A stretch of 64,000 bases of DNA from an uncultured Oscillospiraceae bacterium (lineage in GTDB: Bacteria; Bacillota; Clostridia; Oscillospirales; Ruminococcaceae), in the NCBI GenBank assembly GCA_934526065.1, contig CAKSZX010000006.1, positions 73,857 to 137,856 on the forward strand, given 5' to 3'. The notes beneath the pieces were generated by a model. That model saw nothing but the letters and a program-made list of their open reading frames with translations. It did not search any database and was not told the origin of the DNA. How positions within the stretch are numbered: the first letter of the stretch is position 1; each line of letters opens with the position of its first letter. A program made the translations under genes and the position numbers. Below are positions 17,642-26,936 of this stretch, piece after piece.

Positions 17642-19003
17642 ATGGCTGAAAAATCCACAATGCAACAGCTGAATAAGACCCTTGGTTTTATGGATCTTAT
17701 GTCTATCGCTGTTGGACAAATTATCGGTTCGGGCGTTATGGTTATGTCCATTGCCGCCCTGGGTATGACAGGTCGTTCGGTTAACATCGCATTCGTTGTT
17801 GCTGCTGTCTTTACCTGCTTCGGCGCTTTGCCGACAATCTTCATGGGTTCTACAATCCGTGCTATGGGCGGTTTCTACTCACAGGCCGCTATCTTCGTTG
17901 GCGATAAATTCGCCGGTTACTATGCTGTAACTTATATCTTTAACAGAATGTCACTTGCCCTTTTCGGCACAGGCTTGGCTTCATACACAATCCAGCTTGT
18001 TCCGGGCTTGGCACCGTATGCAACACCTCTTGCAATCGGCTACCTCATTTTGTTCTTCGTTCTTAACTTCTTCGGTACAGAATGGATGGCAAAGGCACAG
18101 ACATTTATGTTCTACTTGCTTGTTGTTGCTCTTATTATGTTCACAGCTTTCGGTCTTCCTAAGGTACAGTGGGCAGGCTACTTCGGCAACGAACTCTTTG
18201 GTGAACCTCTTTTCACAAACGGTATTTCAGGTTTGCTTGAAGCTGCTACATATCTTACATTCGCCACAGGCGGTGCCACAGTTGTTGTAAACTTCTCTGC
18301 TGAGGCTATCAACCCGACTAAGGATATTCCTAAGGTTGTTATCATTTCTACATTGCTTGTTGCTGTATTGTACGCATTTATGGCTTGCTGTATCGGTGGT
18401 ATCTTGCCATCAGCAGATGTTCAGGCCGCAGGTAACTTGGGCGTTATCGCCTTGGAAATTATGCCTAAGCCTTGCTACTACTTCTTCATGGTTTGCGGTG
18501 CTATCTTCGCCCTTGCAACTACTTTGAACTCATCAATCGCCAACGCTATCAGACCTTTGATGCGGGCTACAGATGACGGCTGGTTCCCGGCATTCTTTAA
18601 CAAGCTTTCTAAGTTTAAGACAACACCGGTTTGGCTTCTCATATTCTTTATAGTTAACGGCGGCGCCATCCTTCTTGGTATGAACACTGCTATGATAGGT
18701 AAATTGGTTCTTCTTTTGGGCAACATCAATAACTTTATACTTGCCGCAGGCATTCTCAGATTGCCTAAGCTCTTCCCTGAAGCATGGTCTAAGTCACCTT
18801 TCCATGTATCAGATACAGTTCTTAAAACTCTCATCGGTATGTCAGAAATTATCATACTTGTTCAGGCTTACATGAACTGTAAAGGTCAGGCACCATGGGT
18901 TCTTATCGCCAACGCTGTAATGCTTGTATTCTCACTTGTTTACACACAGGTTCTTTATAAGAGCGGTAAAATTCACGTTGCACCTTCTTACGAATTTGCA
19001 TAA
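17642..19003 (+). CDS. APC-family amino acid permease
   Basis: A 453-residue carrier with 12 predicted membrane segments. The first helix has the APC substrate-binding motif IIGSGVMV (residues 28-35) and the segment STIRAMGGFYSQAAI follows as in other amino acid-polyamine-organocation carriers. ATG 17642 follows AAAAGGAGA. It is strongly similar over its full length to the permease at 31027-32382. Codon choice is noticeably biased to a small set (TTC, AAC, GGT/GGC, GCT), suggesting high expression. The preceding MocR regulator may control it. The substrate is not determinable from sequence alone; an amino acid is the family expectation. Confidence 0.88.
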   Translation: MAEKSTMQQLNKTLGFMDLMSIAVGQIIGSGVMVMSIAALGMTGRSVNIAFVVAAVFTCFGALPTIFMGSTIRAMGGFYSQAAIFVGDKFAGYYAVTYIFNRMSLALFGTGLASYTIQLVPGLAPYATPLAIGYLILFFVLNFFGTEWMAKAQTFMFYLLVVALIMFTAFGLPKVQWAGYFGNELFGEPLFTNGISGLLEAATYLTFATGGATVVVNFSAEAINPTKDIPKVVIISTLLVAVLYAFMACCIGGILPSADVQAAGNLGVIALEIMPKPCYYFFMVCGAIFALATTLNSSIANAIRPLMRATDDGWFPAFFNKLSKFKTTPVWLLIFFIVNGGAILLGMNTAMIGKLVLLLGNINNFILAAGILRLPKLFPEAWSKSPFHVSDTVLKTLIGMSEIIILVQAYMNCKGQAPWVLIANAVMLVFSLVYTQVLYKSGKIHVAPSYEFA

Positions 19004-19037
19004 TCGCAAGTTTAAACAAAATAGTATCACCTATAAA

Positions 19038-19066
19038 GGTGCGCCCCAATCGGGGCGCACTTTTTA
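19038..19066 (+). terminator. Intrinsic terminator of the first APC permease
   Basis: 9-bp GC-rich stem GTGCGCCCC/GGGGCGCAC and a T tract. Confidence 0.92.
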
Positions 19067-19169
19067 ATTTAAATAATATGGTTTGTTGTTGCCGTTTTAT
19101 GGCGGAAACTTGTTTTGGCGGGTTTGTATAAACCGTCTTTCGGCCGGCTGTCGCTTACGATTTATCGGT

Positions 19170-19352
19170 TTATTTTTTAATATTTTTTATCGCAAAGCCG
19201 ATTGCCAAGGATATACATTCAAATATTGCAAAAATCACAACCAGGTAAACAGATGTCAAAAGTGTGGGAACGGTTCCCGGCCGATAAATGCTGAACATAT
19301 TTGCGAAGAAAAATGTTAATACAAGGGAAATGATTGTGGCTACTATTTTCAT
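19170..19352 (-). CDS. Small two-helix membrane protein, unknown
   Basis: A 60-residue protein with hydrophobic segments at about residues 5-22 and 31-55 and a basic C-terminus (KNIKK). A good ribosome binding site (AAGGAG on the minus strand, 19360-19365) lies correctly before ATG 19352, which is the main reason for accepting it. No family was recognised. It is the last gene on the minus strand in this interval; trpS lies upstream of it and is separated by a terminator. Confidence 0.6.
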   Translation of the reverse strand: MKIVATIISLVLTFFFANMFSIYRPGTVPTLLTSVYLVVIFAIFECISLAIGFAIKNIKK

Positions 19353-19480
19353 TTTACTGCTCCTTAAATTTAATTGTCTTTTTATTTATTATATCAGTGG
19401 GTTCTGCAATAAAAAATAAAGAAGTGATTAAGATTTATCGGCAATGAAAAGTGATAAGTTTGATATTGCAAAGAACATAC

Positions 19481-19512
19481 AAAAACCTCTCCGATTTTAT
19501 CGGAGAGGTTAA
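19481..19512 (-). terminator. Intrinsic terminator of trpS
   Basis: 12-bp stem AACCTCTCCGAT/ATCGGAGAGGTT with a 3-base loop; on the minus strand it is followed by TTT. Confidence 0.85.
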
Positions 19513-19559
19513 TTTTTGCTGGTTATGTAAATTTTGCTTGTCGGCAAAATAAACGAAGA

Positions 19560-20570
19560 TTATTTTGGCAATACAAAGCCGACTTTCTTGTAAACCCTGT
19601 TTAAAGTTCTCTGTGCCGCATAAATGCTCTTTTCGGCGCCGTCTTTAAGAACTTTTTCTATATACGGTTTGTCCGCCATAATCCGATTATATCTATCCTG
19701 GAAAGGCGTCAGTGTATCAACAACCGCTGTGCCAACAGCCTCTTTCAAAGCGCCGTAGCCAAGACCGGCAAATTCTTTTTCAATTTCTTCAAAGCTCTTG
19801 CCTGTGAATACATTGTAGATACCCATAAGGTTAGACACACCGGGTTTTTCTGCCGGGTCATATCTTACAATGCCCTCGCTGTCGGTAATGGCACGTTTGA
19901 ATTTGCGCATAATTGTGTCTTTGTCATCCAACAAAAGAATAAAGGCATTCCGGTTTTCGTCGGATTTACTCATCTTCTTTGTAGGCTCCTGCAAGGACAT
20001 AATTCTTGCGCCAACCTTAGGTTGCATACATTCGGGCAAAACAAATGTTTCACCGTATGTGTTGTTAAATCTCTGGGCAATATCCCTTGCAAGTTCAACA
20101 TGCTGCTTTTGGTCCCGACCTACCGGCACCTGATGTGCGTTGTAAACCAAAATATCCGAAGCCATAAGCACCGGGTATGTAAACAAACCGGCGTTGATAT
20201 TATCGGCGTGTTTTGCGCTTTTATCCTTGTACTGGGTCATTCTTGAAAGTTCGCCGAACATACAGTTACAAGCCAAAATCCAAGCCAACTGTGAGTGTAC
20301 CGGGTTGTGGCTCTGTACAAAAACAAGGCTCTTTTCCGGGTCGATACCGCTGGCTAAAAGCATGCCTGTGGCCTCATAAGTGCGCTTGCGCAAAAGAGTA
20401 GGGTCCTGCCTTACCGTAAGGGCATGCTGATCGGCTATCATATAAATACAGTCATACTCATCTTGTAAAAGAGGCCAGTTGCGCACAGCCCCTATATAAT
20501 TTCCCAATGTAAAAGTACCTGTTGGCTGAATGCCGCTTAAAACACGCTGCTTGGCGTTTTCTTTTTCCAT
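19560..20570 (-). CDS. trpS: Tryptophanyl-tRNA synthetase
   Basis: A 336-residue class I synthetase that charges tRNA-Trp. It shows the N-terminal SGIQPTGTFTLGNYIGA segment carrying the HIGH-type motif and the signature KMSKSDENRNAFI. The length matches bacterial TrpS. The start is ATG 20570 preceded by AAGGAGG, and the longer upstream reading is rejected because it would run through the promoter. The promoter region is short (about 70 bases of leader), so no T-box is present, unlike thrS in this window. It is transcribed away from gltX. Confidence 0.96.
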   Translation of the reverse strand: MEKENAKQRVLSGIQPTGTFTLGNYIGAVRNWPLLQDEYDCIYMIADQHALTVRQDPTLLRKRTYEATGMLLASGIDPEKSLVFVQSHNPVHSQLAWILACNCMFGELSRMTQYKDKSAKHADNINAGLFTYPVLMASDILVYNAHQVPVGRDQKQHVELARDIAQRFNNTYGETFVLPECMQPKVGARIMSLQEPTKKMSKSDENRNAFILLLDDKDTIMRKFKRAITDSEGIVRYDPAEKPGVSNLMGIYNVFTGKSFEEIEKEFAGLGYGALKEAVGTAVVDTLTPFQDRYNRIMADKPYIEKVLKDGAEKSIYAAQRTLNRVYKKVGFVLPK

Positions 20571-20639
20571 ACTGTTATCCTCCTTACTAAGTATAGACTT
20601 AAAATTTGATTTTATCATCGCAATATGTGTGATAAGACT

Positions 20640-20697
20640 ATAATACCACAGAATTATAAGTTTTTCAATTGACAAAATCAAAATAAAATAATAATAT
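20640..20697. promoter_or_regulatory. Back-to-back promoters for trpS and gltX
   Basis: Minus strand for trpS: TTGAAA (20663-20668), 17-base spacer, TATTAT (20640-20645). Plus strand for gltX: TTGACA (20669-20674), 17-base spacer, TAATAT (20692-20697). The two -35 boxes touch, so polymerases cannot occupy both at once. A TATAAT further downstream (20704-20709) is too far from TTGACA to be its partner. Confidence 0.65.
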
Positions 20698-20746
20698 ATA
20701 TACTATAATATACTAACGCCATGGGCGTTTAAATCGGAGGAAGAAT

Positions 20747-22195
20747 ATGGCACTTGACAGAATCAGAACGAGATTTGCCCCAAGCCCTACGGGATATATG
20801 CACGTGGGCAACCTGCGTACAGCTTTGTACACATATTTGACAGCTAAGAAGTTTAACGGCGACTTTATTTTGAGAATTGAAGATACCGACCAGGCACGCC
20901 AGGTTGAAGGCGCCGTTGACATCATATACAACACACTTAAAGAAAACGGCCTTTTTTGGGACGAGGGCCCGGATGTAGGCGGCCCTTACGGCCCTTATGT
21001 TCAAAGCGAGAGAAAACCTATATACAAAAAATATGCGGAACAGCTTGTTGAATCAGGTCACGCTTACTACTGCTTCTGCACAAAGGAAAGACTTGAAGAG
21101 GTAAACAGAATTAAAAAGCTTTCCGGTCAGCCCACAGGCTATGACGGACACTGCCGCAACCTTTCAAAGGAAGAAGTTCAGGCAAGACTCGACGCCGGGG
21201 AAGAATATGTTATCAGACAGAAAATCCCGCAGACAGGTGAGACATATTTTGACGATATGATTTACGGCAGAATCACAGTTGAAAACAGCACTCTTGACGA
21301 TCAGATTTTGCTTAAAGCAGACGGTATGCCTACCTATAACTTTGCTAACGTTATCGACGACCACCTTATGCTTATCAACCCGGTTATCAGAGGTGCGGAA
21401 TATCTTTCCTCTGCACCTAAGTACAATCTTCTTTATCAGGCATTCGGTTGGGAAATTCCTGCCTATGTTCACTGCCCGCCTGTTATGAGAGACGCTCACA
21501 ACAAATTGTCCAAGAGACACGGCGACGCATCTTATGAGGATTTGGTACGGATGGGCTTTTTGAAAGAGGCTATCATCAACTACATCGCACTTTTGGGCTG
21601 GTCACCGAAGTCAGAGCAGGAAAAGTTCTCTTTGAAGGAACTTGAACAGGTATTTGACCCGGCTAATATTTCAAAATCACCGGCTATTTTCGATATGGCC
21701 AAGTTGAGAAGCCTTAACGGCGAATACATTCGTGACCTTACACACGAAGAATTTAAGGAAAAAGCATTGCCGTTTATCCGCAAGACAGTTAAGAGCGACT
21801 GCGATATTGATCTTTTGGTTGAAACCTTGCAGCCAAGATGCGATTGTCTGTCGGAAATTTCCGAGCAGGTTGACTTTATCGACGCTTTGCCTGAGTATGA
21901 CATTTCTCTTTACACAAACAAAAAGATGAAAACAAACCCGGAAAATTCAAAGGCTGTTTTGCAGGCTCTTGTTCCTATTTTGGAAGGTATTGAGGATTGG
22001 AGCGTTCAGCCTATTCACGATGCCTTGGCAAAATTGGTTGCGGATTTGGGCGTTAAAAACGGACAGGTGTTCTACCCGCTGCGTGTTGCGGTTTCCGGCA
22101 AACAGTTTACACCGGGCGGCGGCGTTGAACTTTCCGCTATCCTGGGCAAGGAAAGAACAATTGAAAGAGTAAAAATTGCTATCGAAAAATTGTAA
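20747..22195 (+). CDS. gltX: Glutamyl-tRNA synthetase
   Basis: A 482-residue class I synthetase. It has RFAPSPTGYMHVGNLRTALY (HIGH motif region, residues 6-25) and the KLSKRHGD signature. It attaches glutamate to tRNA-Glu and, in Clostridia that lack GlnRS, often also to tRNA-Gln for later amidation; whether this enzyme is discriminating was not determined. ATG 20747 follows CGGAGGAAG. It is monocistronic with a terminator after it. Confidence 0.96.
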   Translation: MALDRIRTRFAPSPTGYMHVGNLRTALYTYLTAKKFNGDFILRIEDTDQARQVEGAVDIIYNTLKENGLFWDEGPDVGGPYGPYVQSERKPIYKKYAEQLVESGHAYYCFCTKERLEEVNRIKKLSGQPTGYDGHCRNLSKEEVQARLDAGEEYVIRQKIPQTGETYFDDMIYGRITVENSTLDDQILLKADGMPTYNFANVIDDHLMLINPVIRGAEYLSSAPKYNLLYQAFGWEIPAYVHCPPVMRDAHNKLSKRHGDASYEDLVRMGFLKEAIINYIALLGWSPKSEQEKFSLKELEQVFDPANISKSPAIFDMAKLRSLNGEYIRDLTHEEFKEKALPFIRKTVKSDCDIDLLVETLQPRCDCLSEISEQVDFIDALPEYDISLYTNKKMKTNPENSKAVLQALVPILEGIEDWSVQPIHDALAKLVADLGVKNGQVFYPLRVAVSGKQFTPGGGVELSAILGKERTIERVKIAIEKL

Positions 22196-22221
22196 TCGAC
22201 ATCGACTAAAAACTTAATATT

Positions 22222-22250
22222 TAGCCACGGATTAGTCTCCGTGGCTTTTT
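22222..22250 (+). terminator. Intrinsic terminator of gltX
   Basis: 9-bp stem AGCCACGGA/TCCGTGGCT followed by TTTT. Confidence 0.85.
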
Positions 22251-22367
22251 CTTTTGCAAAATTGTTGTTTAAATTTACTGTATTTTGTACTATCACGGAA
22301 TATGGCAAATTATTTTATTCCCTGCGGATATAATATCTTTAAATTATATTGGCGAAAGGGTGTAAAT

Positions 22368-24536
22368 ATGTCTGCCGTAAGTAAAAAAATAAAGAGTGTA
22401 AATCAAAAGTTCCCCGAAATTTATAAAATCTGTACATATATCTTCTCTTTTGCGTCGGGGTTTGGCTCTTTAAGAGCCGCCCCGTCAGATGTGCCTGTGA
22501 CATTTTTTATCGTCACGCTTTTGTACTGCCAAAGAAGTTTGGAAAAACAGCTTTGTCTTTTGGCAGGGTTTATGGTTGGTTTTGTTTTAAATGCCGCCAA
22601 TGCTTTTGAAAACTTTGGGTATTTAATAGCTGTTATATTACTTTTTGTTATAAAATATTACATTAAAAAAGAAAAAGCCGCCTTAATCATCTCCGCAGCG
22701 GCAATGACGGCTTATTCTCTGTTTACAAACCTTTTATACGCCCCATGGCAATATAAAGCCCTGGCGATAGTAGGCGGTACGGTGCTTATATATTTTTCCG
22801 TTATGGCGGAATACGGTGCAGAAATCCTTAAAGGGAGAAAATTTTCTTCTTCGTTTTCCGAATATTTTTGCTGTGTTTGCTTTATGGCGGCCAGTGTTTT
22901 TCCGCTGTCGGGGCTTAACAGCGCATTTTTAATGCCCGGTGTTATGTTATCAACGGCTTGTGCTTGGAAAAGCGCAGAAAGCGGAAATATGGCTTTTTCT
23001 CTTACAAGTTTGATTTTGTGTTTGGCTTTGACCGACGACATAGGTTTGTTTGCCCGGTATTTTGCTTGTTTTTTGATTATTTGGGCGGCAGGTTGTTTGG
23101 CGGCGGAAAAGGGTAAATTTCAACTGTTTGCCTCTGTTGCTTTGGCGGCTTTGATTTTAAACTTAATTTTTTTATCCGATTTTTTAAATTTTTCTCTTTT
23201 TCTTACCGTTGTCGGGGCAATCCTGATTTATCCTTTTATGCCGGCTATAAAACCGGCGGCCAATGTGCAAACCGGGAAGAATTTGAACATAAGCCGGCGG
23301 ATTGAAAATATGGCCGATTCGATAGGTTATATTTCCGACTGTATAATCGGCATCTATCGGGTACAGGAGAAAATCTTTTCTTATTCCGCCTCCGATAATG
23401 TGGCGGAAACAATTTGTCGAAAGTGCCCTAAAAACCACATATGCTGGTTTGAAAATTACGATTTTACATACGGCGAGTTTTTGAAAAAGGAAAAAGAACC
23501 CGGCGGGGATTTTTCTCGGGGCTTTTTGGCAAGATGCAGTAAAACCGAAGAGATAAATCGGCGGTTTGAAAAGGAAAATCAACTGAGGAGGATAAAAAAA
23601 TACGCCTCCGGCCGGCAAAGAGCAAATCGGCAAATGCTGCGGCATACACTGGGGGAAATTTCATCTTCTGTGGCTGAACTGTCAGCCCAAATAGCCACAC
23701 AAAGGCTTGCGGATATGGATCTTACCGCAAAATTGGATAATATGCTGAATGATATAGGTATATTGCACAGCTATTGCATTTGCGGTAAAGAGCCGGAAGA
23801 GGTGCAATTTACCGCCAAGGACAAGCCGACGAAAGAAGCAATAGCAATTATAAAGTCGAAAATCGAAAATATGTACGGGCGAAAATTTCAAAATCCACAG
23901 ATAGACAAACGCCCGGAAGGCTACACGGCGGTGTTCACACCTGTGCCGAAATTGAAAGCCCGGTGGGCGGTAAGCGAAAGACCTTTGGGGCCGGTAAGCG
24001 GTGACGGCGGAACCGTTTTTATAAACGGCACAAAGCTGTATGCTATTTTAAGCGACGGAATGGGTACCGGCAACCTTGCGGCAGGTGACAGCCAAACGGT
24101 GTTGTCCCTTTTGCAAAGGCTTATAACCGGGGGGATTGCACCGGACAGGGCGTTGGATATGGCAAACATTACCTTTAATCTTCGCCGTGACGGAAGTTGC
24201 GCAACCGGAGACATAACCGTGATTAACCTTGAAACCGGGGATTGCAGGATGTACAAGTGCGGCGCAGTAAATACGGCGGTTATAAGGGGCGGCCGGGTTA
24301 TAAATTACGGCGACGACAGCTTGCCGTTAGGAGGCAGCGGAAAAATTAAACCCTACCGACGGCAAACTCTTTTAAAAAGAGGTGACACGGTGATAATGAC
24401 CACCGACGGAATTAAAAATTTGCCCGGGGATATAGCGGAGTTTGCATCTGAAAGCCCGGACACAATTTCCGCACATGTGTGCGCCGCCGGAGAAAAGAAT
24501 GACGATATAACCGCATTGGTGATAAAAATAAACTGA
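22368..24536 (+). CDS. spoIIE: Stage II sporulation protein E-like phosphatase
   Basis: A 722-residue protein with an N-terminal membrane domain of about ten hydrophobic segments (residues 20-300), a cytoplasmic central region, and a C-terminal PP2C-type phosphatase domain. The catalytic domain shows LSDGMGTGNLAAGDS, GSCATGDITVINLETGDC and MTTDGIKN, the metal-binding Asp/Gly signatures of SpoIIE. In Bacillus, SpoIIE dephosphorylates SpoIIAA to switch on sigma F in the forespore and joins the asymmetric septum. The protein is somewhat shorter than the B. subtilis form (827). ATG 22368 is chosen behind GAAAGGG; the upstream extension lacks a ribosome binding site. Its presence supports a spore-forming host. 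Confidence 0.93.
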   Translation: MSAVSKKIKSVNQKFPEIYKICTYIFSFASGFGSLRAAPSDVPVTFFIVTLLYCQRSLEKQLCLLAGFMVGFVLNAANAFENFGYLIAVILLFVIKYYIKKEKAALIISAAAMTAYSLFTNLLYAPWQYKALAIVGGTVLIYFSVMAEYGAEILKGRKFSSSFSEYFCCVCFMAASVFPLSGLNSAFLMPGVMLSTACAWKSAESGNMAFSLTSLILCLALTDDIGLFARYFACFLIIWAAGCLAAEKGKFQLFASVALAALILNLIFLSDFLNFSLFLTVVGAILIYPFMPAIKPAANVQTGKNLNISRRIENMADSIGYISDCIIGIYRVQEKIFSYSASDNVAETICRKCPKNHICWFENYDFTYGEFLKKEKEPGGDFSRGFLARCSKTEEINRRFEKENQLRRIKKYASGRQRANRQMLRHTLGEISSSVAELSAQIATQRLADMDLTAKLDNMLNDIGILHSYCICGKEPEEVQFTAKDKPTKEAIAIIKSKIENMYGRKFQNPQIDKRPEGYTAVFTPVPKLKARWAVSERPLGPVSGDGGTVFINGTKLYAILSDGMGTGNLAAGDSQTVLSLLQRLITGGIAPDRALDMANITFNLRRDGSCATGDITVINLETGDCRMYKCGAVNTAVIRGGRVINYGDDSLPLGGSGKIKPYRRQTLLKRGDTVIMTTDGIKNLPGDIAEFASESPDTISAHVCAAGEKNDDITALVIKIN

Positions 24537-24679
24537 TAATCAAAAATCTGTATGTTGCCGCGGTGTAAGTTAAATTGACAAATAATCCCCAAGGGGCTAT
24601 AATTGCCGTGGATAGAGGGTTTGGGAAAATAAGATTGTATGACCGGTTATTCTTAAATCAGAGAACAAGAGGCTTAAAA

Positions 24680-24930
24680 ATGTCATCAAGTAGGGATTAT
24701 TAATATATTATCGTGGTAAAATCGTCGGCGGTATTTACGATAACAGGCTCCTTGTAAAGCCGGTGAAATCGGCAGTTTCTTATATGCCACGGCCTGTTTA
24801 CCGGTTGCCTTACGAGGGAGCAAAGGAAATGATTTTTGTCAATGATGTGGAGGATAAAGAATTTTTGACAGGGCTTTTTAATGCAATGTACGATGAATTG
24901 CCCCCGCCGAAATCAAAAAAGAAAAAATAA
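24680..24930 (+). pseudogene. Broken TfoX N-terminal domain gene
   Basis: From 24709 a reading frame encodes YRGKIVGGIYDNR, then LPYEGAKEM and a lysine-rich end PPPKSKKKK, recognisable as the second half of TfoX N-terminal-domain proteins. The normal start is also present: ATG 24680 encodes MSSSRDY, the usual opening, but then hits a stop and is out of frame with the second half. The missing middle, about 25-30 codons, fits a single internal deletion. No start codon with a ribosome binding site serves the second half. TfoX-domain proteins of this size have no firmly known function in Clostridia. Confidence 0.8.
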
Positions 24931-25010
24931 AATTTGCAACTGTACAAAGTGCGGATATGTGGTATAATATCAGTTAGCTAAGGCTAATTTAAAACAAAAG
25001 GTCTGATATT

Positions 25011-25631
25011 ATGTTAAAATACGGTATTTACGCTAAGGCGGTGGAGCTGTTGTGCTTTAAGTCCGCCTTGAAAAAACTGTCGGTTCTACACCCGGAAATT
25101 GATATAAAAGAATATAAGAAAAAGGTTAAACAGGAGTATAAAGCCATGCTTTTGCGCACCCCGGATATAGGTGGCAGTTCCTTGGAAATGAACTTATACA
25201 TAGCGGCTTTTGTGTTCTCTTTACACAAGGCCCATTCGGAGAAAATCACCCCGGAGGTTGTGGACGAAATGGTTACGGCGGTATTTGAGTCGCCGTTTAT
25301 GATAAAAGCTCACAAAAACAAAAAATGCACCCTGTTTACCGACAAAGTACAGGACAAAAAGGTTAAGGAGAGCATAGCAAGCCAAAATTCGCCATATGAA
25401 CTTGACTGGAAGTTTAAATACGAAAAAGGCAAGGACGAATTTTACAATACCTATACCGAATGCGGAATTTGCAAATTGGGAACAAGGGAAAACTGCTTTG
25501 AATTTGTATCCTGCCTGTGTAATATGGACGAGAGAAACTACCGCAACGAGGGCGGCAAGTTACACCGCACAAAAACACTGGCACAGGGGGATGATTGCTG
25601 CAATTTCCATGTTACAAAAATAATAAAATAG
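25011..25631 (+). CDS. ATC-hydrolase-like protein, copy 1
   Basis: A 206-residue soluble protein. Its last 60 residues match the pattern of the L-2-amino-thiazoline-4-carboxylic acid hydrolase-like family: Cys-containing ECGICKLGT, then VSCLCNMDE, and the closing HRTKTLAQGDDCCNFHV. The founding enzyme opens the thiazoline ring on the way to cysteine, but most members are uncharacterised, so the activity is not asserted. ATG 25011 is used; AAGG lies a little upstream. The next gene is a second member of the same family 23 bases downstream, so the two form an operon. Confidence 0.72.
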   Translation: MLKYGIYAKAVELLCFKSALKKLSVLHPEIDIKEYKKKVKQEYKAMLLRTPDIGGSSLEMNLYIAAFVFSLHKAHSEKITPEVVDEMVTAVFESPFMIKAHKNKKCTLFTDKVQDKKVKESIASQNSPYELDWKFKYEKGKDEFYNTYTECGICKLGTRENCFEFVSCLCNMDERNYRNEGGKLHRTKTLAQGDDCCNFHVTKIIK

Positions 25632-25654
25632 CTATATTTCAAGGGGATTTGATT

Positions 25655-26239
25655 ATGGAGATAAAACAACAAAATCAGATAAAAGATTTTTTAACCCGTG
25701 AATATGGCCGGGGAAAGGCTGTCGATTTATTTGCTTGTCAGGAGAGCGAGCTAAACAAGGCTATTGAAAATACCTGTGATAAAACCAAAAATCAGATGAA
25801 AACTCTTACAAATACCGTTTTGCCGAGAGTTGCTTTGTACAAGGCTTTACAAGAAAAAGGTTTTACGCAGGAGCAGGCTTACGAATGTTTGCGAAAATAT
25901 ATGATTGGCGTTGTGGGGGCTAAAAAACATGGGTCAACCGCAAGAATGGAAATCGTACCGGGATTTTATTTCCTGTACAGCAATATCTTTCTTAAAATTA
26001 TGCAAATTACAGACTTACAGCAAAGCCGACAGGCAAAGGGCAAAGATTATTTTGATGTGACGATTACAAAATGCCTTTGGCATACCGCATGCGTTGAAAA
26101 CGGCTGCGGAGAATTGTGCCGTCTTTTCTGCGATGTAGATGATATTACATACGGCGGACTTAAAAAGATGGGGTTTACTCGTACAAAAACTTTGGGTTAT
26201 GGCGGCGATTGCTGTGATTTTCACTTTTTTAAAAAATAA
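25655..26239 (+). CDS. ATC-hydrolase-like protein, copy 2
   Basis: A 194-residue homologue of the preceding gene, sharing the C-terminal pattern: TKCLWHTACVENGCGELC, then LFCDVDDI, and TRTKTLGYGGDCCDFHF. The N-terminal halves are much less alike, so this is an old duplication or two separate acquisitions rather than a recent copy. ATG 25655 is chosen behind AAGGGGA; the longer frame overlaps the previous gene. Conserved Cys, Asp and His residues at the C-terminus suggest a metal or thiol site (inference). Confidence 0.72.
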   Translation: MEIKQQNQIKDFLTREYGRGKAVDLFACQESELNKAIENTCDKTKNQMKTLTNTVLPRVALYKALQEKGFTQEQAYECLRKYMIGVVGAKKHGSTARMEIVPGFYFLYSNIFLKIMQITDLQQSRQAKGKDYFDVTITKCLWHTACVENGCGELCRLFCDVDDITYGGLKKMGFTRTKTLGYGGDCCDFHFFKK

Positions 26240-26286
26240 TAGGCAATTTAAAATAACTTTGAAAAAATTATATGGGAGAAATAAAA

Positions 26287-26475
26287 ATGAGCAGTAAAAA
26301 AAGATTTGAAGAAATATATTCCGAGGGCGGTTTCAGCGGCGTTGTGAAAATTTTGGTTGACAAAGAAACCGGCGTAAATTACCTTTTTAAAGCCAGCGGT
26401 TATGCCGGCGGTTTGACGCCGTTACTTGACAGAGAAGGCAAACCTGTTGTTTCGCCTGTTTTGCAGGAAGAATAA
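26287..26475 (+). CDS. DUF6440-type small protein
   Basis: A 62-residue protein with the conserved features of DUF6440: KRFEEIYSEGGFSG, then VDKETGVNYLFK and GGLTPLLDREGKPV. The function is unknown. ATG 26287 follows GGGAGA at the right distance, preferred over the in-frame ATG 26272. It lies 47 bases after the ATC-hydrolase-like pair and could be cotranscribed; no terminator separates them. Confidence 0.75.
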   Translation: MSSKKRFEEIYSEGGFSGVVKILVDKETGVNYLFKASGYAGGLTPLLDREGKPVVSPVLQEE

Positions 26476-26598
26476 AATAATATGAAAATTAAGCCGTAGG
26501 TGGGGGTATTTACCGCCTATACAAGCGCAGATTTGCACTGTTCGGTAGCTATAACAAGCCTACTGAAAGTGAATATCGTATATAAACAAAATGTTTCC

Positions 26599-26646
26599 AA
26601 TCTCTCAGTCAGCTAACGCTGACAGCTCTCTTTACCAAAGAGAGCC
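26599..26646 (+). repeat. Two-hairpin repeat, CTCTC type
   Basis: CTCTC-A-GTCAGC-TAAC-GCTGAC-AG, followed by CTCTCTTT-ACC-AAAGAGAG and CC. Copies also lie at 27299-27346, 27864-27911, 30400-30447 and 47281-47328, usually preceded by a conserved sequence containing TATAAACAAAATG. The 3' GAGAG arm can pair with either upstream CTCTC. Confidence 0.85.
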
Positions 26647-26744
26647 TTGTTATTCGTTTGGTTTAAAATGCTGATTTACAACTGAACAAGCGTATCAAAA
26701 AGAGCCTGTTTTATTGAAATTGTAGATTTATAGATTTTTAATCA

Positions 26745-26791
26745 ACCCTCCCGTCGGCTAAAGCCGACACCCTCCCTTATACAAGGAGGGC
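26745..26791 (+). repeat. Two-hairpin repeat, CCCTCCC type
   Basis: CCCTCCC, stem GTCGGC/GCCGAC, then CCCTCCC and the complementary GGAGGG. The second copy is at 27444-27490 with one change in the inner stem. The architecture equals that of the CTCTC type. Confidence 0.85.
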
Positions 26792-26856
26792 AAGTTTTGC
26801 GGTTTGTTTAAACTGTGTCTTTATAGCGGAAAATTGTTTTAAACAATCTTCAATAA

Positions 26857-26878
26857 GGCGACTGATGGTCGCCCCTAC
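26857..26878 (-). repeat. REP palindrome, minus orientation
   Basis: Minus strand reads GTAG + GGGCGACCATCAGTCGCC. It is paired head to head with the plus copy at 26937-26958. Confidence 0.85.
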
Positions 26879-26936
26879 GGTGTATCCGTGATTTATTTTT
26901 GTCGGTCACAAGTAAATGTATTTGTAAATTGGCATC

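Noticed and set aside
20571..20746. T-box or tryptophan leader for trpS
   Set aside because: The distance from promoter to start is too short and no TGGNACCGCGG-like motif is present.
26015..26224. Minus-strand 69-codon frame under the second ATC-hydrolase-like gene
   Set aside because: Shadow of a conserved plus-strand gene, without ribosome binding site.
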